64,000 bases of DNA. Origin: Siniperca chuatsi. Taxonomy: Eukaryota; Chordata; Actinopteri; Centrarchiformes; Sinipercidae. Position 1 is the first letter of the stretch; every line of letters starts with the position of its first letter. Both the position numbers and the translations under genes were made by a program. Shown here piece after piece: positions 12,101 to 28,697 of the stretch. The DNA lies in contig NC_058052.1 in NCBI RefSeq assembly GCF_020085105.1, forward strand, positions 10,273,233 to 10,337,232, read 5' to 3'. The notes beneath the pieces are model-generated. The model did no database searches, was not told the origin of the DNA, and saw only the letters and a list, made by a program, of their open reading frames with translations.

Positions 12101-15015
12101 AAATATGCACAGGTCAGGTGCAATGGGGACAGGTAATAAATGTGCATGATGTAAAAAGATGGATAGATGTACATGGTGGATGTAGGGAAACAAGTTCTTG
12201 AGAGTCTTTTCAGCTATTTTCTCTAGGTCATTTCCATATGGGAAGGTTTAACCTTCCAGAGCCTGGTCTCAATTAAAAGGAAGCGCTTTCGTGACCACCT
12301 GGACAACATACCAGACAGTTTGTGTAGTGACTCACTTAAGAGTTCAACACAAGGCTGTAGAACACCTGGCAAGATCTGGGCTTCCACTTAAAATACCAGC
12401 CACATGGTATTGTATGTTAACAGTGTCTGTCTCTGATAGAACAGATGAGCCAACAGATCAAATAGATAATGTTCTGATCTCCCCTGACCATTTCTCATTA
12501 CAATCTGTTTTGAAATCCAGTTAAAATTGACCTGTCTCATTAATCTGTAAAGTAACACCACATAAAAATCTGATCTGTCATAAATCTGAGTGATGGAAGG
12601 AGAGTGAGGAAGGATGCAATAAATTGACTCATCCTTTGAGGATCACAGTGGATTATGTCCCATAAATAATGCCCCCTGGTATTACATCAGCCCAGTTATT
12701 AATCTGATCACAGTTAATCTCTTCCTCTCTCCCAGCATGACACATATAAAGAGTGTTAGCAGCCTGCTCACAGCTAGAGCTTGGGTGCAAACAGAAGCCA
12801 AGTAACTGCAGCAGTTTCTTAAACCTGCAATAACTGATTTTTTTGGCCACTTGTACGCGACGAACAAGTCCAATATTACTCCTATATAACTTTCTTTTAT
12901 CACTGTTTATGGTCTCTACCAACTCCTGAAGGAAATATCTGGCTCTTTAGCTGCTAAATGCTCCACTATGTTCACCAGCTAGTCTTTATCTGTGTCTGTC
13001 TGCTCTTTGGTGCTGAGCAGGTGGTGTACAGTGGGTTTCTGAGCTGAAAACAGCTGCCTGCCGGGGCTGAAAACGACAGACAGCTAACAATGAGCTGAAA
13101 CTCACTATAAAGCTCCGTAAAGCTGAGGGGAGCTGCAGATTCAAGTGATAATTTTCAGGAGTATCATCACTACGAGTGACCCCTTTCACATTGTCACATT
13201 ATTTTCAATGTTCTGAATATCCCCATAATCGCAGTAAACAGCCACATATGACACAAGTGCTCCCTTCTCCATGCTTATTAATGTAGATTATAGATTTTTA
13301 AATACACTTTTTAGTGTGGTAACAAGCTCTGTGGCTGCCAGGCTTGGATGGCTATGCAATATGATGCCTGTTATCAGTAGTAAAACTGGGCACATTGCAG
13401 AGGTTAATTTACTCTAATTATACAGTGATTCACACAGGATGCTGCAATGGTGCACATTAAACTTTATAAACCTTGATGCTGTGCTACCCTATGATATATC
13501 AAAATCACCATCTAAAACATCTAATAATCACTGCAGTCATTTACTAGCTCAGGTTTTCTTCCTGTTCCACATGAGGTTGTGGCATCAGTTTAAAAGTAGT
13601 TTCCAGATGCAGCTTTTCCTGTGACTCAGCCCTCATACATTTAGCCTCATTGACATATGCTGTATGTGTAAAGTTGAGATTGCTTCTTGACTACGTCAGT
13701 CTATGTTTACCGTGCCCCAAAGTTCTGTCTTTTCAGAGAATCACCGTGAAAGATGATGTGATAGATTTGCAAAATATCTCAGTGACCCAATTCCCCATGC
13801 CCTCCCCCAACAGACACCTCATGGTCTGATGCTGTGGATAAGGAGACCTCTGTTTTACAGGTCATGTAACAGAGGTCAACGTATGCTTCTTGACCAAGTG
13901 CTCCTAGACAACAAGTCCAAGTTTCAAAGGCCCAGGCTCAAGCACAGAGCCTGATCCAGCTGTGAGGTTTTCTATCACGGCAGCCATTCCTAATAATACA
14001 AACTACAGCTTTTTCATTCCAAAACCAATGTTGCTAGAAATATAAATATGTTTGCATGAAAAAATCATGGACTTTGACCCTAAGAGGATATTCGTAATCG
14101 ATTCAAGTTACCCTCACAGTTCCACAAAGTGACACAGTGTACCACAAAGAAAAGATCTACAAAATACCACAAAATGTGTGATGTGTGTTGTGTTGGGAGT
14201 GGTGCTGTGAGACACTGTGAGATGCTGTAGGACACAGAGAGATGAAAGAGCTTCAGGCCTGTTCCTGGGCGTGTGGCCAAGATGGTCTGCTTTGAAACAT
14301 CCTGATGGTACTAAACCTCTCTGTAGGCTCATTTCAGCAGGACATCTTTGATAGGTTTTGATGTCCTGCACAAATGGACACTAATATGTGATCAAATGCT
14401 TAAGAACAGTATGTTACTTGAATCATGATAAACAGGTATACACGACAGCTACCGGTGATCACAATAAAATTGGCTTCTATAACGAGGGAATGCACAATGT
14501 AAAAAGTTTGAGCTTCTATAGAGATGTTTTTTTTTTTGTTCTTTGGTTTTGTTGATGTTTGTTTCATTCAAGTCGTTTTACATGTCATATTTCACATCTA
14601 TACATAACCTTCCTTTTTATGTTTTATACAAATGGCTGAAGGAGGCTTACAGTGTGCATGCCAACATGTTCAGATCTGCAAACCTGTGACTCTGCAAACT
14701 GCTTCAGTCCATTTGGTTCAATTGCTAATGCCAAGACAGGAATGTGTGTTTAGCTTAACTCTCTCAATACCTGCCATAGCAAATCATATTCAAAAGGCCT
14801 ACATTTAATTGCTTTAATCTTTGCACATACTTATTCCGCCACATACAAAAGAGTGTTCGGATAAGAGCAGCTGTGTGTGCTGTGTGAGCCTGACTTTAGA
14901 AAGCCATTAGCAAGATGCTTAAGATATAATTTTATGAAGAAGAAGAACTGCTTTGCTGACTGATAGTCCTTCTCTGAGTTCACTCAGTCAATTTGCTGTG
15001 ATCAGGTTCAGTTTT

Positions 15016-15568
15016 TAGCCATACTAGCAGCGTGGCTCTAGGGATGGTAATATCAGTTGGTTGGTCCACTACTTTGGTCCTGACTGTAATATCTCAACAA
15101 CTACTGAATGGATTAATATGATATTTGTCTTACTGGCTTTGGTAATCCCTTTACTTTTCCTCTTGCAACATCACAGGGTTGAGAATTTTGGTCCTGACTG
15201 AAATATCTCAACAACTAATGGATGGATTGCCATGAAATTTAGGCATTCAAGGTCCCTACAGGATCAATTCTAATGACTTTGGTGATCCTCTGTCATCATC
15301 AGGTCAAAATTACAATCTGTCCTATACTTTGATTTATGAGCAAATACCTGCAAAAATAACAACATTCCCATCAGCTTCAGCTGTACTATGTGTTAAGTGC
15401 CTATTAGCAAACTAAACTATGGTTACCATGGTGAACATGGTAAACATCAGCATGTTAGCATTATCATTGTGAGCATGTTATAGTACCATGCTTATGCTAG
15501 CATTCAGCTTGAGACACCACTGTGCCAAAGTACAGCCTCACAGAGCTGCTAGTTTGCAGTAGACTCTT
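15016..15568. mobile_element. Non-autonomous interspersed repeat (MITE-like)
   Basis: It contains blocks I recognise as a high-copy fish repeat: two related units reading 'GGTCCTGACTG.AATATCTCAAC' (15074 and 15190) followed by GGATGGATTGCCATGAAATT, and a 3' part with ..CATCAGCATGTTAGCA.. and ..TACAGCCTCACAGAGCTGC... CTAGCAGC near the left end is mirrored by GCTGCTAG near the right end, which suggests inverted termini. The ends are not exact and no coding capacity is seen. Confidence 0.6.
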
Positions 15569-15591
15569 AGTCTTGTTTAAGTGTAGTTTAT

Positions 15592-15955
15592 GGCTGTGTC
15601 TGAAATCACCCCCTTGTTCACTCAGTCACTACTCCCTATGTAGTAGGTTTACCCAATAGTTTACTCAATAGTGAGCTGTAAACTGAGATTTCAGACACTT
15701 ACTTATCATCCTCATTTATGTCATCATTGACAGCTGTAGAGTTGTGCAATGGTAACTTTCGCATCTAAAAAATGCAGCACATTGCATTGTGGGATTTCTA
15801 GCAGAAAGTACTTTTTTTCGTCCCATTGTGGAATTTTTGAGGGCATTATAGAGTGGAAACATTAACACACTCAAAATTCAGACACTCAAATAAAGTGGCG
15901 GACAGTAAATGTAGGTCACTACATAGTAAATAGGGAGTGAAATTCGGACACAGCC
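15592..15955. mobile_element. Non-autonomous DNA transposon with terminal inverted repeats
   Basis: The left end GGCTGTGTCTGAAATC mirrors the right end, whose complement reads GGCTGTGTCCGAATTTC; the inner part next to the right end has CACTACATAGTAAATAGGGA. The element is 364 bases with no transposase. Flanking TAT occurs on both sides, but the duplication is too short to assign a superfamily. It directly follows the previous repeat. Confidence 0.75.
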
Positions 15956-18523
15956 TATGACCAATGTCACAATATCAGCGCAGATACTTTTAATCTGGCC
16001 TTCTAGTGCTTTAAGTGGACGTAGCTATAAAAAGGTGATAATAAAGTACTCCTAGCACTGTCCTGTATGAGTTCACTAAAAGTGCAGCTGAAGTTCATCA
16101 TCACTGTCAATTAAAGGCATTTGCCAAGTGACTTTAACATGTTACTACCATCACCTATATAATATGATGATCATCAGATCATCTTTTCTTAAATATTTGA
16201 CATTTTTAATCCTGGACTCTGATGGCAGGGTTCATACTAACCAAGTAGTGTGAGATGGGAATGGATCGGTTGTCCAATTGATGCACAGTGACCCTGACCG
16301 GGGTCAGAGGTGGAGCTGAACCATCACTCCTGTCCTCACATGAATGACCTGAGGTAGGGCAACAAAGAGATAAAAAGGGGAGGACAAGCGGAGTGGGAAA
16401 AGCAGAATGAAAGACAGACAGCATTATTCTTGTGAAAATGCTCAGTCCTCGCTGTACTTTCACTTTTCATCAAGTGTTTTGGCTGCACACGAGCTGAAGG
16501 AATGCACCGCGGGGCAGCCTGCAGCTCACCTTGACAGTGCACCGTTCCCCTCAGCATCGTCTCTCCGCCCCTCCCTGCATCAGACCCACGTCTCAACATG
16601 TCCACCTCAGTCCAAGGCCAATATGTATCCTGAGCATCATCTGGGCAGGATATTTGTCCACACTAAGGAAGGACATCACTATTTTCCTTCATTGAATAGA
16701 TGCATGTAGCCTTATTTAGCTTTTACACAAATCCTATGTGATGTTCTGTCTAGAGGGACATCTGGATATGAGACTGAAAACAGACCTTTTTAGAGATGTG
16801 TTGACAAGCTGCACTGACTGATGTCAAGTCTAATAGTGTACATCTACACAGTTTCTATGAAGTCAAAGGAAAGGGTTTGGCTCCTGATCACCTTACAGAG
16901 GTTACTGAGATTAATGGCTTTGCAGGTCATGTGCGGGCATGATAGAGAGTTCGTCCACCTCTGTCTTTTACAGCTTTGTGACTACAGGCTGCAGTGGGAG
17001 AGAAAATACATGAGCTTAACTTGGTTCACTCCAAGGCATGCAGACATTGATAAATTCAAGCTAAGAGTTTCCTCCCAAAAAAAACACTTATCCTAAATCC
17101 CCCATGGCTTAAAATAATCCCCTCCCTCTGCTGATCAATCATCTACATACATGCTACAACATTTTTTTAAAATGTTGCTTTTCCACAAGCTGTTTCCCTT
17201 CTACACCTTGTAAAAAGGTGCTGGCCTCCCAAATTAGATAGTGAGGTTCTAAGACTAGCTATTACTGACCTTACCACAGACCTAAAATTTAACAGACATA
17301 CAGTCAGATGGTTACTGTAAACTCTTTCCATGAATACAAATCAGACAGCAAAAACAAATCCTCAGGGTTACTGATGAGTTCCTCAGGGTTACTTTCAACC
17401 CTCTTTTCTCAACATACTGTAGCCTACAATTACTGTGTGATATGGTTAAATGAGGTTTGCTTTGAGTATCATGCTTAAGAGAACAATATTTTCTTCACTT
17501 CACAGATTTTTTTGAAGATCAAATCTTGTTTTTAGAAAGAAAAGAATATCTGACCAGAATTCACCAGTAACAGTAACAGTCTATCTTTTAAATTCAATTG
17601 TCTTGTTTGAATAGGCCAAACAATTAACTGCAGCCTACTTGTAGGCCAATTTAAACATAATTTAACCATCTAAAAGTGAAAAATGGAACCATAGGTTATA
17701 TTTTCTATATTTTCTTCATTGATCACCATGATCTTAAAATTGGAATTATTCTCTTCCTCAGTTCTTGGTTTATTTAGCCTACTTTTAACCCTCTGAAAAT
17801 TATGGTGGATCACCATCTGGCACATTACTGTCTTTTGAAGGCAGTTTTTAAGCTAGCCAGTGGTATCTTATGAATCTTAGGATTGATTGATACCAAACAT
17901 GTCATGCTAGTTTACTGGGAAAGGCGCTAAATATCGCTCCAAAGTTGAACTGTCTTTACCACGAGGTCCGCGACACCTCAATGTCAAATGATTGCTTGTA
18001 AAAACTTTTAGTAGCCACTTCATGAGCTCGTCTCACGTCCTCGGTACCTGTCTCACCTGCCGCTGCTCCATTCTCGGTGGCTGTTTCTTAAACTGAGGCT
18101 GTGTTTCATGTGTTCTATGATGCTGATTAATTTATGTTATATGATGCAAATATACTCCAAGCTAGATTCCTGGCTGACTGCATTCAATCTAAACAGCTTT
18201 CTTTTGGATACAAAGTTCAGTCTGTCAACCGATTTATTCAGCTAATTTTAATTTAGTTACGACACTAATTACTTAGAAATAAAGAATTGCAAACAAAAAC
18301 AAACTTTTCATTCCAGGCTTTTCGAAGGCCATTGGGGCCCTGGGTAGTCAGTCCCACTTTTGACCCTACTACTACACCCCTGAGCATATAGCTCAGTCAA
18401 AGCACCTAAAACCATTTATTTGATAAATTGGCAGTACAGGGCTACAATCTTAAAAAGTAAAGGAATTCTGCTAACGTCTATACAAATATCATGACGATAG
18501 CTATGATTTTAGATGTAGACATA
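15956..18523. other. Intergenic, no gene recognised
   Basis: No exon with recognisable homology was found. The small frames at 16206-16709 lie in opposite, overlapping orientations, and none shows a known domain or a supported splice structure. Confidence 0.55.
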
Positions 18524-19792
18524 TAATTGTTCGATGTTTTGGGAAATTCCCTTATTCGCTTTCTTGCCGAGAGTTAAATGAGAAGATCGATACCACTCTT
18601 GCATCTGTCTGGTTAGCCGGTTGACTTAAGCTGCATTTCCAGCTCAGGAACTTTCCCCAGGGACTAGGAACCTTTGGAGCAACTCGGTGTGTTTCCACCG
18701 TCGCGACCAGGGTCTAAATTAAGTTTCTGGGACATTATTTTAGCCCCCAAAAGGTCCCTGCTTGGGGGGGTAGTACTTTCCAAAAGCACAGGAACTTTCA
18801 CAGTGGGGCTTGCTGTGCTGAACATTTCTGATTGGTCGAGCTCTGACCGGTGGAGCAGCAAGTGGTTTGACCGTCTGGATCGATGCATTGCTGGGTCCCA
18901 GGCCGGCCTTCTCTGGCACAGCAGGCACACTGCAGGCTGCAGACCAGTGTGTTTACTCCTGCGACCAACAGCAGCCCTTGTCCCATGTCTCCTGCTGAAA
19001 CATGCAAACGCTGTATTTTGCACATTTATATTTCTTCAGATAAATAAATTGTTGTGGAACCAAATTTGTGTAAAGTGGCTGTTCTTGTATCTGAAAACAA
19101 GTATATAATACTGTATATGTAAAAAGACACGTAATGCTTGTGTTACCATATTCTAATATTTACAACGCTCTGAGGAAGTAGTGGCTCTCAATTCTCACCG
19201 TTATACACCTGTAAGCTCAGTATTTAAAGCAGGTGAGAGTGCATAGGTTAAAAGCAAAGGTCCTTATGCTGAATTGCAGGTGATGTGTTTACTAAGCTAA
19301 AACAATAGAGTTATGCAGCTGTGTGATGGGTGTAACCTAATGGGTGTAATTTGCCTAATCTTGGCAGGTCTTTAGACTGCGGTGAAAACGCACACAATGG
19401 GCTGAAGAACTTTTTAGTTCCCTGAAAAGTAGTTCCTTGGAATTAAAGGTAACGCGGCCTTAGTTTAGCAAAAACAACACGTGGTGATTTTACCGGTCTC
19501 TGGTGGTTCGTAACTAGCAACTGGTCTTAGCAAAAAATGTGTTGTTTTTACTCCTCAGTTTTTTTATGGATTAAAGAAATTAGCTTTAAGTGATAATTTG
19601 TGAGCTTGAGTAGTGCTGGTAGGCCAACTTTGTTACCTTCGGACAGAGCCAGGCTAGCTGTTTCCCTGTTTCCAGTCTTTATGCTAAACTAAGCTTCATA
19701 TTTATTGTACTGACATGAGAGTAATATCAACCTAACTCTTTGCAAGAAAGTGAATAAGTGCATTTCCCAAAATATTGGAATATCCCTTTAAA
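18524..19792. mobile_element. Fold-back MITE, copy B, split by another transposon
   Basis: The left arm (18524-18625) has ..GATGTTTTGGGAAAT..TTCGCTTTCTTGCCGAGAG. The right arm (19463-19792) has CCAGGCTAGCTGTTTCC, then TGCAAGAAAGTGAATAAG and CATTTCCCAAAATATTGGAA, the inverted match of the left end. It is the same family as copy A at 7400. The middle is occupied by a separate element at 18629-19459, so copy B was already in place when that element arrived. Confidence 0.75.
18629..19459. mobile_element. Non-autonomous PIF/Harbinger-like element nested in fold-back MITE B
   Basis: Flanked by TTA on both sides (18626-18628 and 19460-19462), a 3-base duplication typical of PIF/Harbinger. The left end AGCTGCATTTCC resembles the complement of the right end, GGCCGCGTTACC (8 of 12). 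Subterminal regions are rich in GGAACTTT and AGTTCC blocks. The open frames at 18664-19108 on both strands lie inside it and show no transposase motif. The family call rests on the duplication and termini only. Confidence 0.55.
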
Positions 19793-22278
19793 TGTTTTTA
19801 AAGTGTAAACTTCACATGGTATAGATAGCCCAGTTATTGTCCTTGCTCTGAGCTGAGGTTGACCTGGTATAAATAAGCCCATATATATCATATCTATGTA
19901 CCAACAGCCCATTTTTTCCACCCCCACACACCCACTGATACACAAACCATAAAAAAATAGTGAGCAAGAAAAATAAATTTGCTCATAAAAGACAGATGTT
20001 GCCATTGGATACAAGATTAGACTTGGCTTGTAGCCTCCCCTGAGAGAGAAAGATAACACTCCTGGTAAGTGAAGTTATATATTGGGTGTGCAGGCCAGTG
20101 GAACAGTAGCCACCAGTGCTGGAAAGTGGACACACTCAGCCCTGAAGGCTTTCCACTGTGTAAGCCCTGAACACATCTTTAAACCACGGGCGATAAAAGG
20201 GCCAAATCCTACATTTTGAAGTAACTCCCTCTCCACCAGCTCAAAAATTTACAATCAGGCTTTTCTTAAAAACAGCCGAACTCACAGCCACTCTCCAACA
20301 TGGTGCTGCACACAGTCAGTGCACTGTCTTTTGGTCTTTTAGCATCTAATGTACTACTGTAAGGCAGCACAATTGACAAATTATGTCAGGTTTATAATTA
20401 GTACATCCACAAACTCAAAGAATTATCCCAGAAGCTTTAAAGTGAGACACATGCACTCACTAAAACAAAACCCTCCCATCCACATACTGTTTTCATAATG
20501 GGCCACTTGAAGAAACACTCAGACTGTTTGCTCAGTCAGTGAGAGGTCCTCACTGTGTTGACTATTATTCTACTCTACAGGGTGGGCTATTTCACTGGAG
20601 GTATCAAATGATCACCTATTCTGTTTTCCCTTGAGTGGATGTAGTATTCAAAGCATCAATGCGCCACTGTGGAGGTGCAGGCCTCTGACCTGCAACCAAA
20701 AAGGGAAGCTGTCAATCATCTACAAGATTTAAAACACCTCAATAATGCTCTGTCCTCTGTCAGTTTGAAAGTTTAAAGCACATTGTGTACATATTATAAT
20801 CCCTCTCTACTGTAATTACAGGTTATTTTTTAAAGTAATTACTTGTAAGAATGTTGATACGAGGTGATTAGCTAATTATACCTCCTGTGGGCATTCATTT
20901 CATATTTAGACACGTAAGTTGAAAGGTGTGAAATTAACATGACTAAATGGTCTTGCAACTATACGTCATACAGACCATTTGTTTACTGTGCAGGATGCTC
21001 TCAGTGAAGAGTAAACAAGAGAAAAAGGTGATGACTAAACCCCCCTAGCCTCTAACACTCTCAATTCCTGTCTGGCATCATGAAAGAAGCTCTTCAGTCA
21101 TGACAAGTTAAAAAACACACTCCATCCAACATGTCTCCCCTGAGGAGTGAGTCCTAGGTGTGGTGTTGCAGCTGTGGGAGCGAGTGTTTTTCATGTTGAG
21201 CTCTTTTTAAAATTTCTTCTCATGACAACTTCAAGCAGCGTGGGAATAAAACTCAGAGGACAACCTTAATTAATTGCAGAAAAATGTTCGCATTTGCAGA
21301 GTCTGTAAACATTATGCAGGAACAGACGATGCAGCTGCTGGGCCACATAAACCACAGGCAACACCACCAGCTGACCATGGGAAGGGCCTTTGGGAGAGAG
21401 GTGGGATTTAAGTCACATTTTTCAGAGGAAGACTTTGGAGTGCACTGAAATAAAGTTCTATGACTGACCACAAGCATTTACTAAGCTTGAATCAGCCTTG
21501 CCCGGACAGCCGGTGACCCCCCTGTCCGAGCTGAGTCTACAGCCTTGTTATAAGATGGTGGCTGGTTATAGGGTCCTGACCACAGAGCTGCATAATGTCA
21601 CTTAACAACACTGTGCATGAACACACCGAGGCTCCAACAAGTGCAACTACCAGACATACCCAAAACTGCAAACTTAATCCAATCCATCGTTCAGCCTGAC
21701 AGTCAGCACAACAGAACATGGTCTTTATTTTCATTAATAGCAATTTACCGCATTCCACACATCTGTGGCTGCAGGCAAAATATCGGCTCATTCTAGATGC
21801 AGTTCTAGCCACAGAAAGAAGTCGTGCAACAGGTAGAAACAGAACAGCAGCACCCTCTACCATATCATTTACAGAAGCTTCACTCAGTGAACCTGAAGTA
21901 TTCCCAAGTCTGTCCCAGATGTTAGAAGTGAGTAAAAGGGAGTGATGAGACATGTTTGGTCTTGGGGGGTAAAAAAAAAAAAAAAAAGTTAAGCCCTCAT
22001 CTGTGTATACTACAGTTAGTACCAGATTTAATAGAAAAGTGGAAAAAAACCCTCAAAGCTGGAGAAACTTTAATGAACGTATTTATTGATGCATGACGAA
22101 AGTGGAAGGCCATTACACTTCTGCACAATGAAATACTTTTCAACTAAATGTCATAACTCTTGACAAAAAAGAAAAACAACAATTCATCAGGTCTATATTA
22201 ATATTTGCATCTACAGTGTGCTAATGGAAAAACCTTCTTATAATACAAAAAGCACCCAAATTGGCAAATCTTCTCCCA
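19793..22278. other. Intergenic, no confident gene
   Basis: No recognised homology. It includes a 17-base A run at 21971-21987, and a 54-codon frame at 21284-21448 (plus) that follows an acceptor-like TTAATTGCAG and is followed at once by AATAAA. The minus-strand 138-codon frame at 21537-21953 has one hydrophobic stretch but matches nothing I know. Confidence 0.5.
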
Positions 22279-22284
22279 TTTATT
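22279..22284 (-). terminator. spast: Candidate spast poly(A) signal
   Basis: AATAAA on the minus strand, about 480 bases past the spast stop codon. Another lies at 22082-22087. Either could end the transcript. Confidence 0.4.
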
Positions 22285-22762
22285 ATCACTCTTGCATGTG
22301 TACAAGTACAGAGAGCACTTGGTGATCAATACCATCAACATGTCCATAGATCAGGTAACTAACTGGATGAGTAAAATAATCTAAATCTGTGAGGTTGTCA
22401 GGATTTACAGAAACGTGCTGCCCCCTTGAGGCAAGCGAGATCACTTGTGATTTTGCAGAAAATTCTTGAGAATAAATAATGAAATTTCAAGTAGCATGAC
22501 AAGTATTTTAGGTGTGTAATAATACAGTAAAGAAACATGTAAAAATCTTACTAGCAAAGTATTCCCATAAAACAGGAAATGCACCTATTGCAACATGTCA
22601 TAATATTTATACATTATAGCTTTACCAACCTACAAAGGGTTTGTACCTGGTTTTTAAGTTCATTCGTGTTAGTGACATCTTGTATCCGTAGAGTAAAACT
22701 GAAGAATCAACTGTTATTTTATGTTTTGTTTTGTTTTTACAAGTGAAAATGAACTATCGAGT

Positions 22763-25767
<3,005 letters not shown>

Positions 25768-28697
25768 TACTCTCACGTTAGGTTGTTCTCAGTCGTAACT
25801 CAGTTAGCCGCTTATTGAACAGGACACGGTCAAATGTAGCTTTTAAATTGCATTTATAATTGGACCAATTCAAAGTCTGTGGTTTACAAAGCAACCTTTT
25901 CGCCACATATGTTACAGTAATTCTGGTGCCTCATCACAACACAAACATCTTCACAGCTAGCTTCCGCTTTCCCGTGCGTACTCTTGATAACAGTCCCCGC
26001 CCTCCCGTGCGGTTCCGCACATAGACAAAAAAAGAAAATAACGTCCAGTGACATTTTCAGAATAAAAGCATAATTTCTGCAAATTTCCAGGACTCTCAAG
26101 CCAACTGAAAACCTCAATTTTTCTGCACAAAAATCAAACGACAAATAAAAAAAGAATATCTTATGTGATAAATGTGTTCTTATAGGGACAACCATGTCAG
26201 CCATATGGTTCAGCAGTGCACACCATACAGTTCCATTTTCAATGCCGCTCCACAGACGACATGCTCAAAACATTCCTTGAGTTGAGACCTCAGGTTAATT
26301 CTACATTAGCATTAGACCCCATGCATAAAAATGGTTTTAGCCACAATGCCCATATTGTATTGTGTATGTATGTAACTTCTGTGGGTAATAAAACATGACA
26401 CTAAATAATACTTAATTTAAATACAATATAATAATGTGTGCAAAGTTGTAGATGATATGTTCATGATATGTTTGATAATGGACAAAAGGCTTGACCCACA
26501 CCTCCTGAAATTAATCATTCAAGACAAGCAGTATAACATTTCTTAAGACTAGTTGAAAGGACATTCATCAAAAGACAGGGGTCTAAATATCATTGTATGT
26601 AAGTACATGTCTCAAGCACTGACATGCAGTTTGTTGAGCATTGAAAAGGACTGTGCAGTGTGCATGTTACTTAAAATGCAATGCATTGTGTAACATGGTT
26701 TAATTTCAGGGCCTGGCATGATTTTTTTCCTGCAAGACTTTAGGTCTAAATGTTAGTGTGGTGTTGAAAGCACAAGTCACAAGGATTGTTTTGACATGAT
26801 ATACTTTATGCTGTGGAATGGCATTGACATGAACTGCATACTTTTATTTTGAACGCAAAATTCCTAACCGGAAGTTGTATTATCAGGTTGCACTTGCCGT
26901 CTGTGAAGTGGATGTTTATCTTCCATTTATGTTTCAAATAATGAAGGACAAGCGGTTCTTTTATCTCATGCGGTTTTGTAGGCCTATACGTTCCCTGGTG
27001 CAACAGGCCCAGTTTTAGAGAATATTTTTTAAGATGGATTGGACGAGCAGATGCATTTAAATTGATTAATAGCTCATTTTAAACAGCTTTGATCATTACA
27101 TCGCTTGAATATTTTTCAGCCAATTAAATCTCTGGGTAAGGACTAAAGAATAAGTACATCCATAAGGCACAGGAGTACATCATACAAAATTCAAGTAATT
27201 ATATTAAAACTGGCAAATATCAGATATAGTCTTATTGTCATCATTGTTGAATACACAGCCTTTATAGCCAATGTCAAATCTATTTTTATTAAGTAATTTG
27301 ATGGCTATACATGATCGAAACTAGTATTTTGTTTTATGTTTTGGTTGTTGAGATATATAAAAAATATATAAATTCAGATTCAGAATAGATTTGAGCAATA
27401 CAATATCTCCTTGATTGTATGGGGTGCAGTGGGTCATTAAAATGGGACCTTATTAGCTTCTTTTAAGGCTTTTGGTCTATGAAGTTTTAGTGGTGCAATG
27501 TTTAATGACTTCCGACTCAACCATGTCCACAATAAAGTGGCCTGGGAAAACCCTCAAAACATTTACATTTTCTGGAACACATTTGCATTTAGTAACTAAA
27601 CTGATCACTGATGACATACTTTTCTATCTCTTTGTCAATATATAGAGATGTTTTTTCTATAGAAAACAAAATGATACATCGTACAATGGGCCTTTGACTT
27701 CACATGTTATATTTTCTCATATTACATGTTGCATTTCCCATTCCAGATATCAGTTAAACTTTTTTGTATTGCAAAAAGATCCATTTACAAACATAAAGGC
27801 AGAGGGTAAACAGTAAATGTGTTCTTAGATGAGAAAGAATAAGCCCTGAGGAGATGCTTTGTATTTGTCCTTTTCAGCAGTCCTAATAATAAAGCACTGA
27901 GGTGATTGTCCATAAGGTCTGTTTTTAAATACAGAAAACAAGGGTTTAGTTTTCTTTTATTTAAAAATGTAGGCACTTAGGCAGTGTTATTCAAAACTTA
28001 ACAATTTTCGTATCATTTTAAGGTAATAGCAAACACCACTTTTTTCTTGAGAGAGGAGCAAGCATGTTTTGGAATTTGAATTTTGGTTGACATCCTGTCG
28101 TCAGTCCTGCTTCCATTGTCACACTGTACCCGCTCACCTGACGGGCAGTGCAATTTCATAATCAAACAATCATTTCAATGACGGCTACGCCTCCGGGATT
28201 TTTTCACGAATCACTTTATGTTGGCTAATCAAGCAACCAATCAAAATGCTCTGACGTCGCCGTGATAACAGTTTCTGAGACGCCCCTTACCTGGGTCGAC
28301 AGACAAACCAGTAATCCTCTGATACCGACTCTGACAGTTGTTGGTCTTGTTATTGCTCTTCTGGCTGTTCGAGATTGGCACATTACAAAGATTTTGTATT
28401 TTGTGCCTTTCCAAATTTGCCTGACAATATCGCCAGACGGTCTAACAAACTGACGTTAGCTGCTCCCTCCGGCTAACTTATTAACCGGTAACAACACTAC
28501 GGCCAGCTGACGGAACACTGAGCTTGTTAGCCAGCTAGCCCAGCTGTCTCTCCAGTCGAATTGCCCTTTGTCTTAACGAGCAAGTTAGCTAGCAGACGTT
28601 GTTTCTTCTCTGGGTTAGCTGATACCGGCTTTTGCTATTTTACTTTTGTCGCCTGACAAGAGGTAAGCAAACCAAGATAGGCGGCTTGGGAACCAAG
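25768..28697. promoter_or_regulatory. Divergent spast/memo1 intergenic region
   Basis: Spast (minus) and memo1 (plus) start head to head 2.9 kb apart, so both promoters should lie here, spast's near 25770-25900 and memo1's near 28100-28690. The middle part is AT-rich and holds no recognisable exon. DPY30, which lies between the human orthologues, was looked for by its conserved C-terminal motif and not seen. Confidence 0.6.

Larger units (their letters stand above)
6634..15015. other. Intergenic, no gene recognised
   Basis: About 8.4 kb upstream of the opsin start. Only short, unconserved reading frames were seen on either strand. It contains a fold-back element at 7400-7823, a short TC run at 9462-9480 and a small inverted repeat at 9170-9197. 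The opsin promoter should lie just right of 6633, but no clear core element was identified. Confidence 0.6.

Noticed and set aside
12241-12257. Small near-perfect palindrome GGAAGGTTTAACCTTCC
   Set aside because: Short and isolated; expected by chance in 64 kb and not tied to any gene.
18664-19108. Open frames of 119 to 144 codons on both strands
   Set aside because: They lie inside the Harbinger-like repeat and contain no known domain.
21537-21953. Minus-strand 138-codon frame with one hydrophobic stretch
   Set aside because: No homology recognised, no supporting splice or promoter signals; a single hydrophobic run is common by chance.
28632-28697. Upstream in-frame extension of memo1
   Set aside because: It has no ATG; the ATG at 28698 gives exactly the known MEMO1 N-terminus and length.
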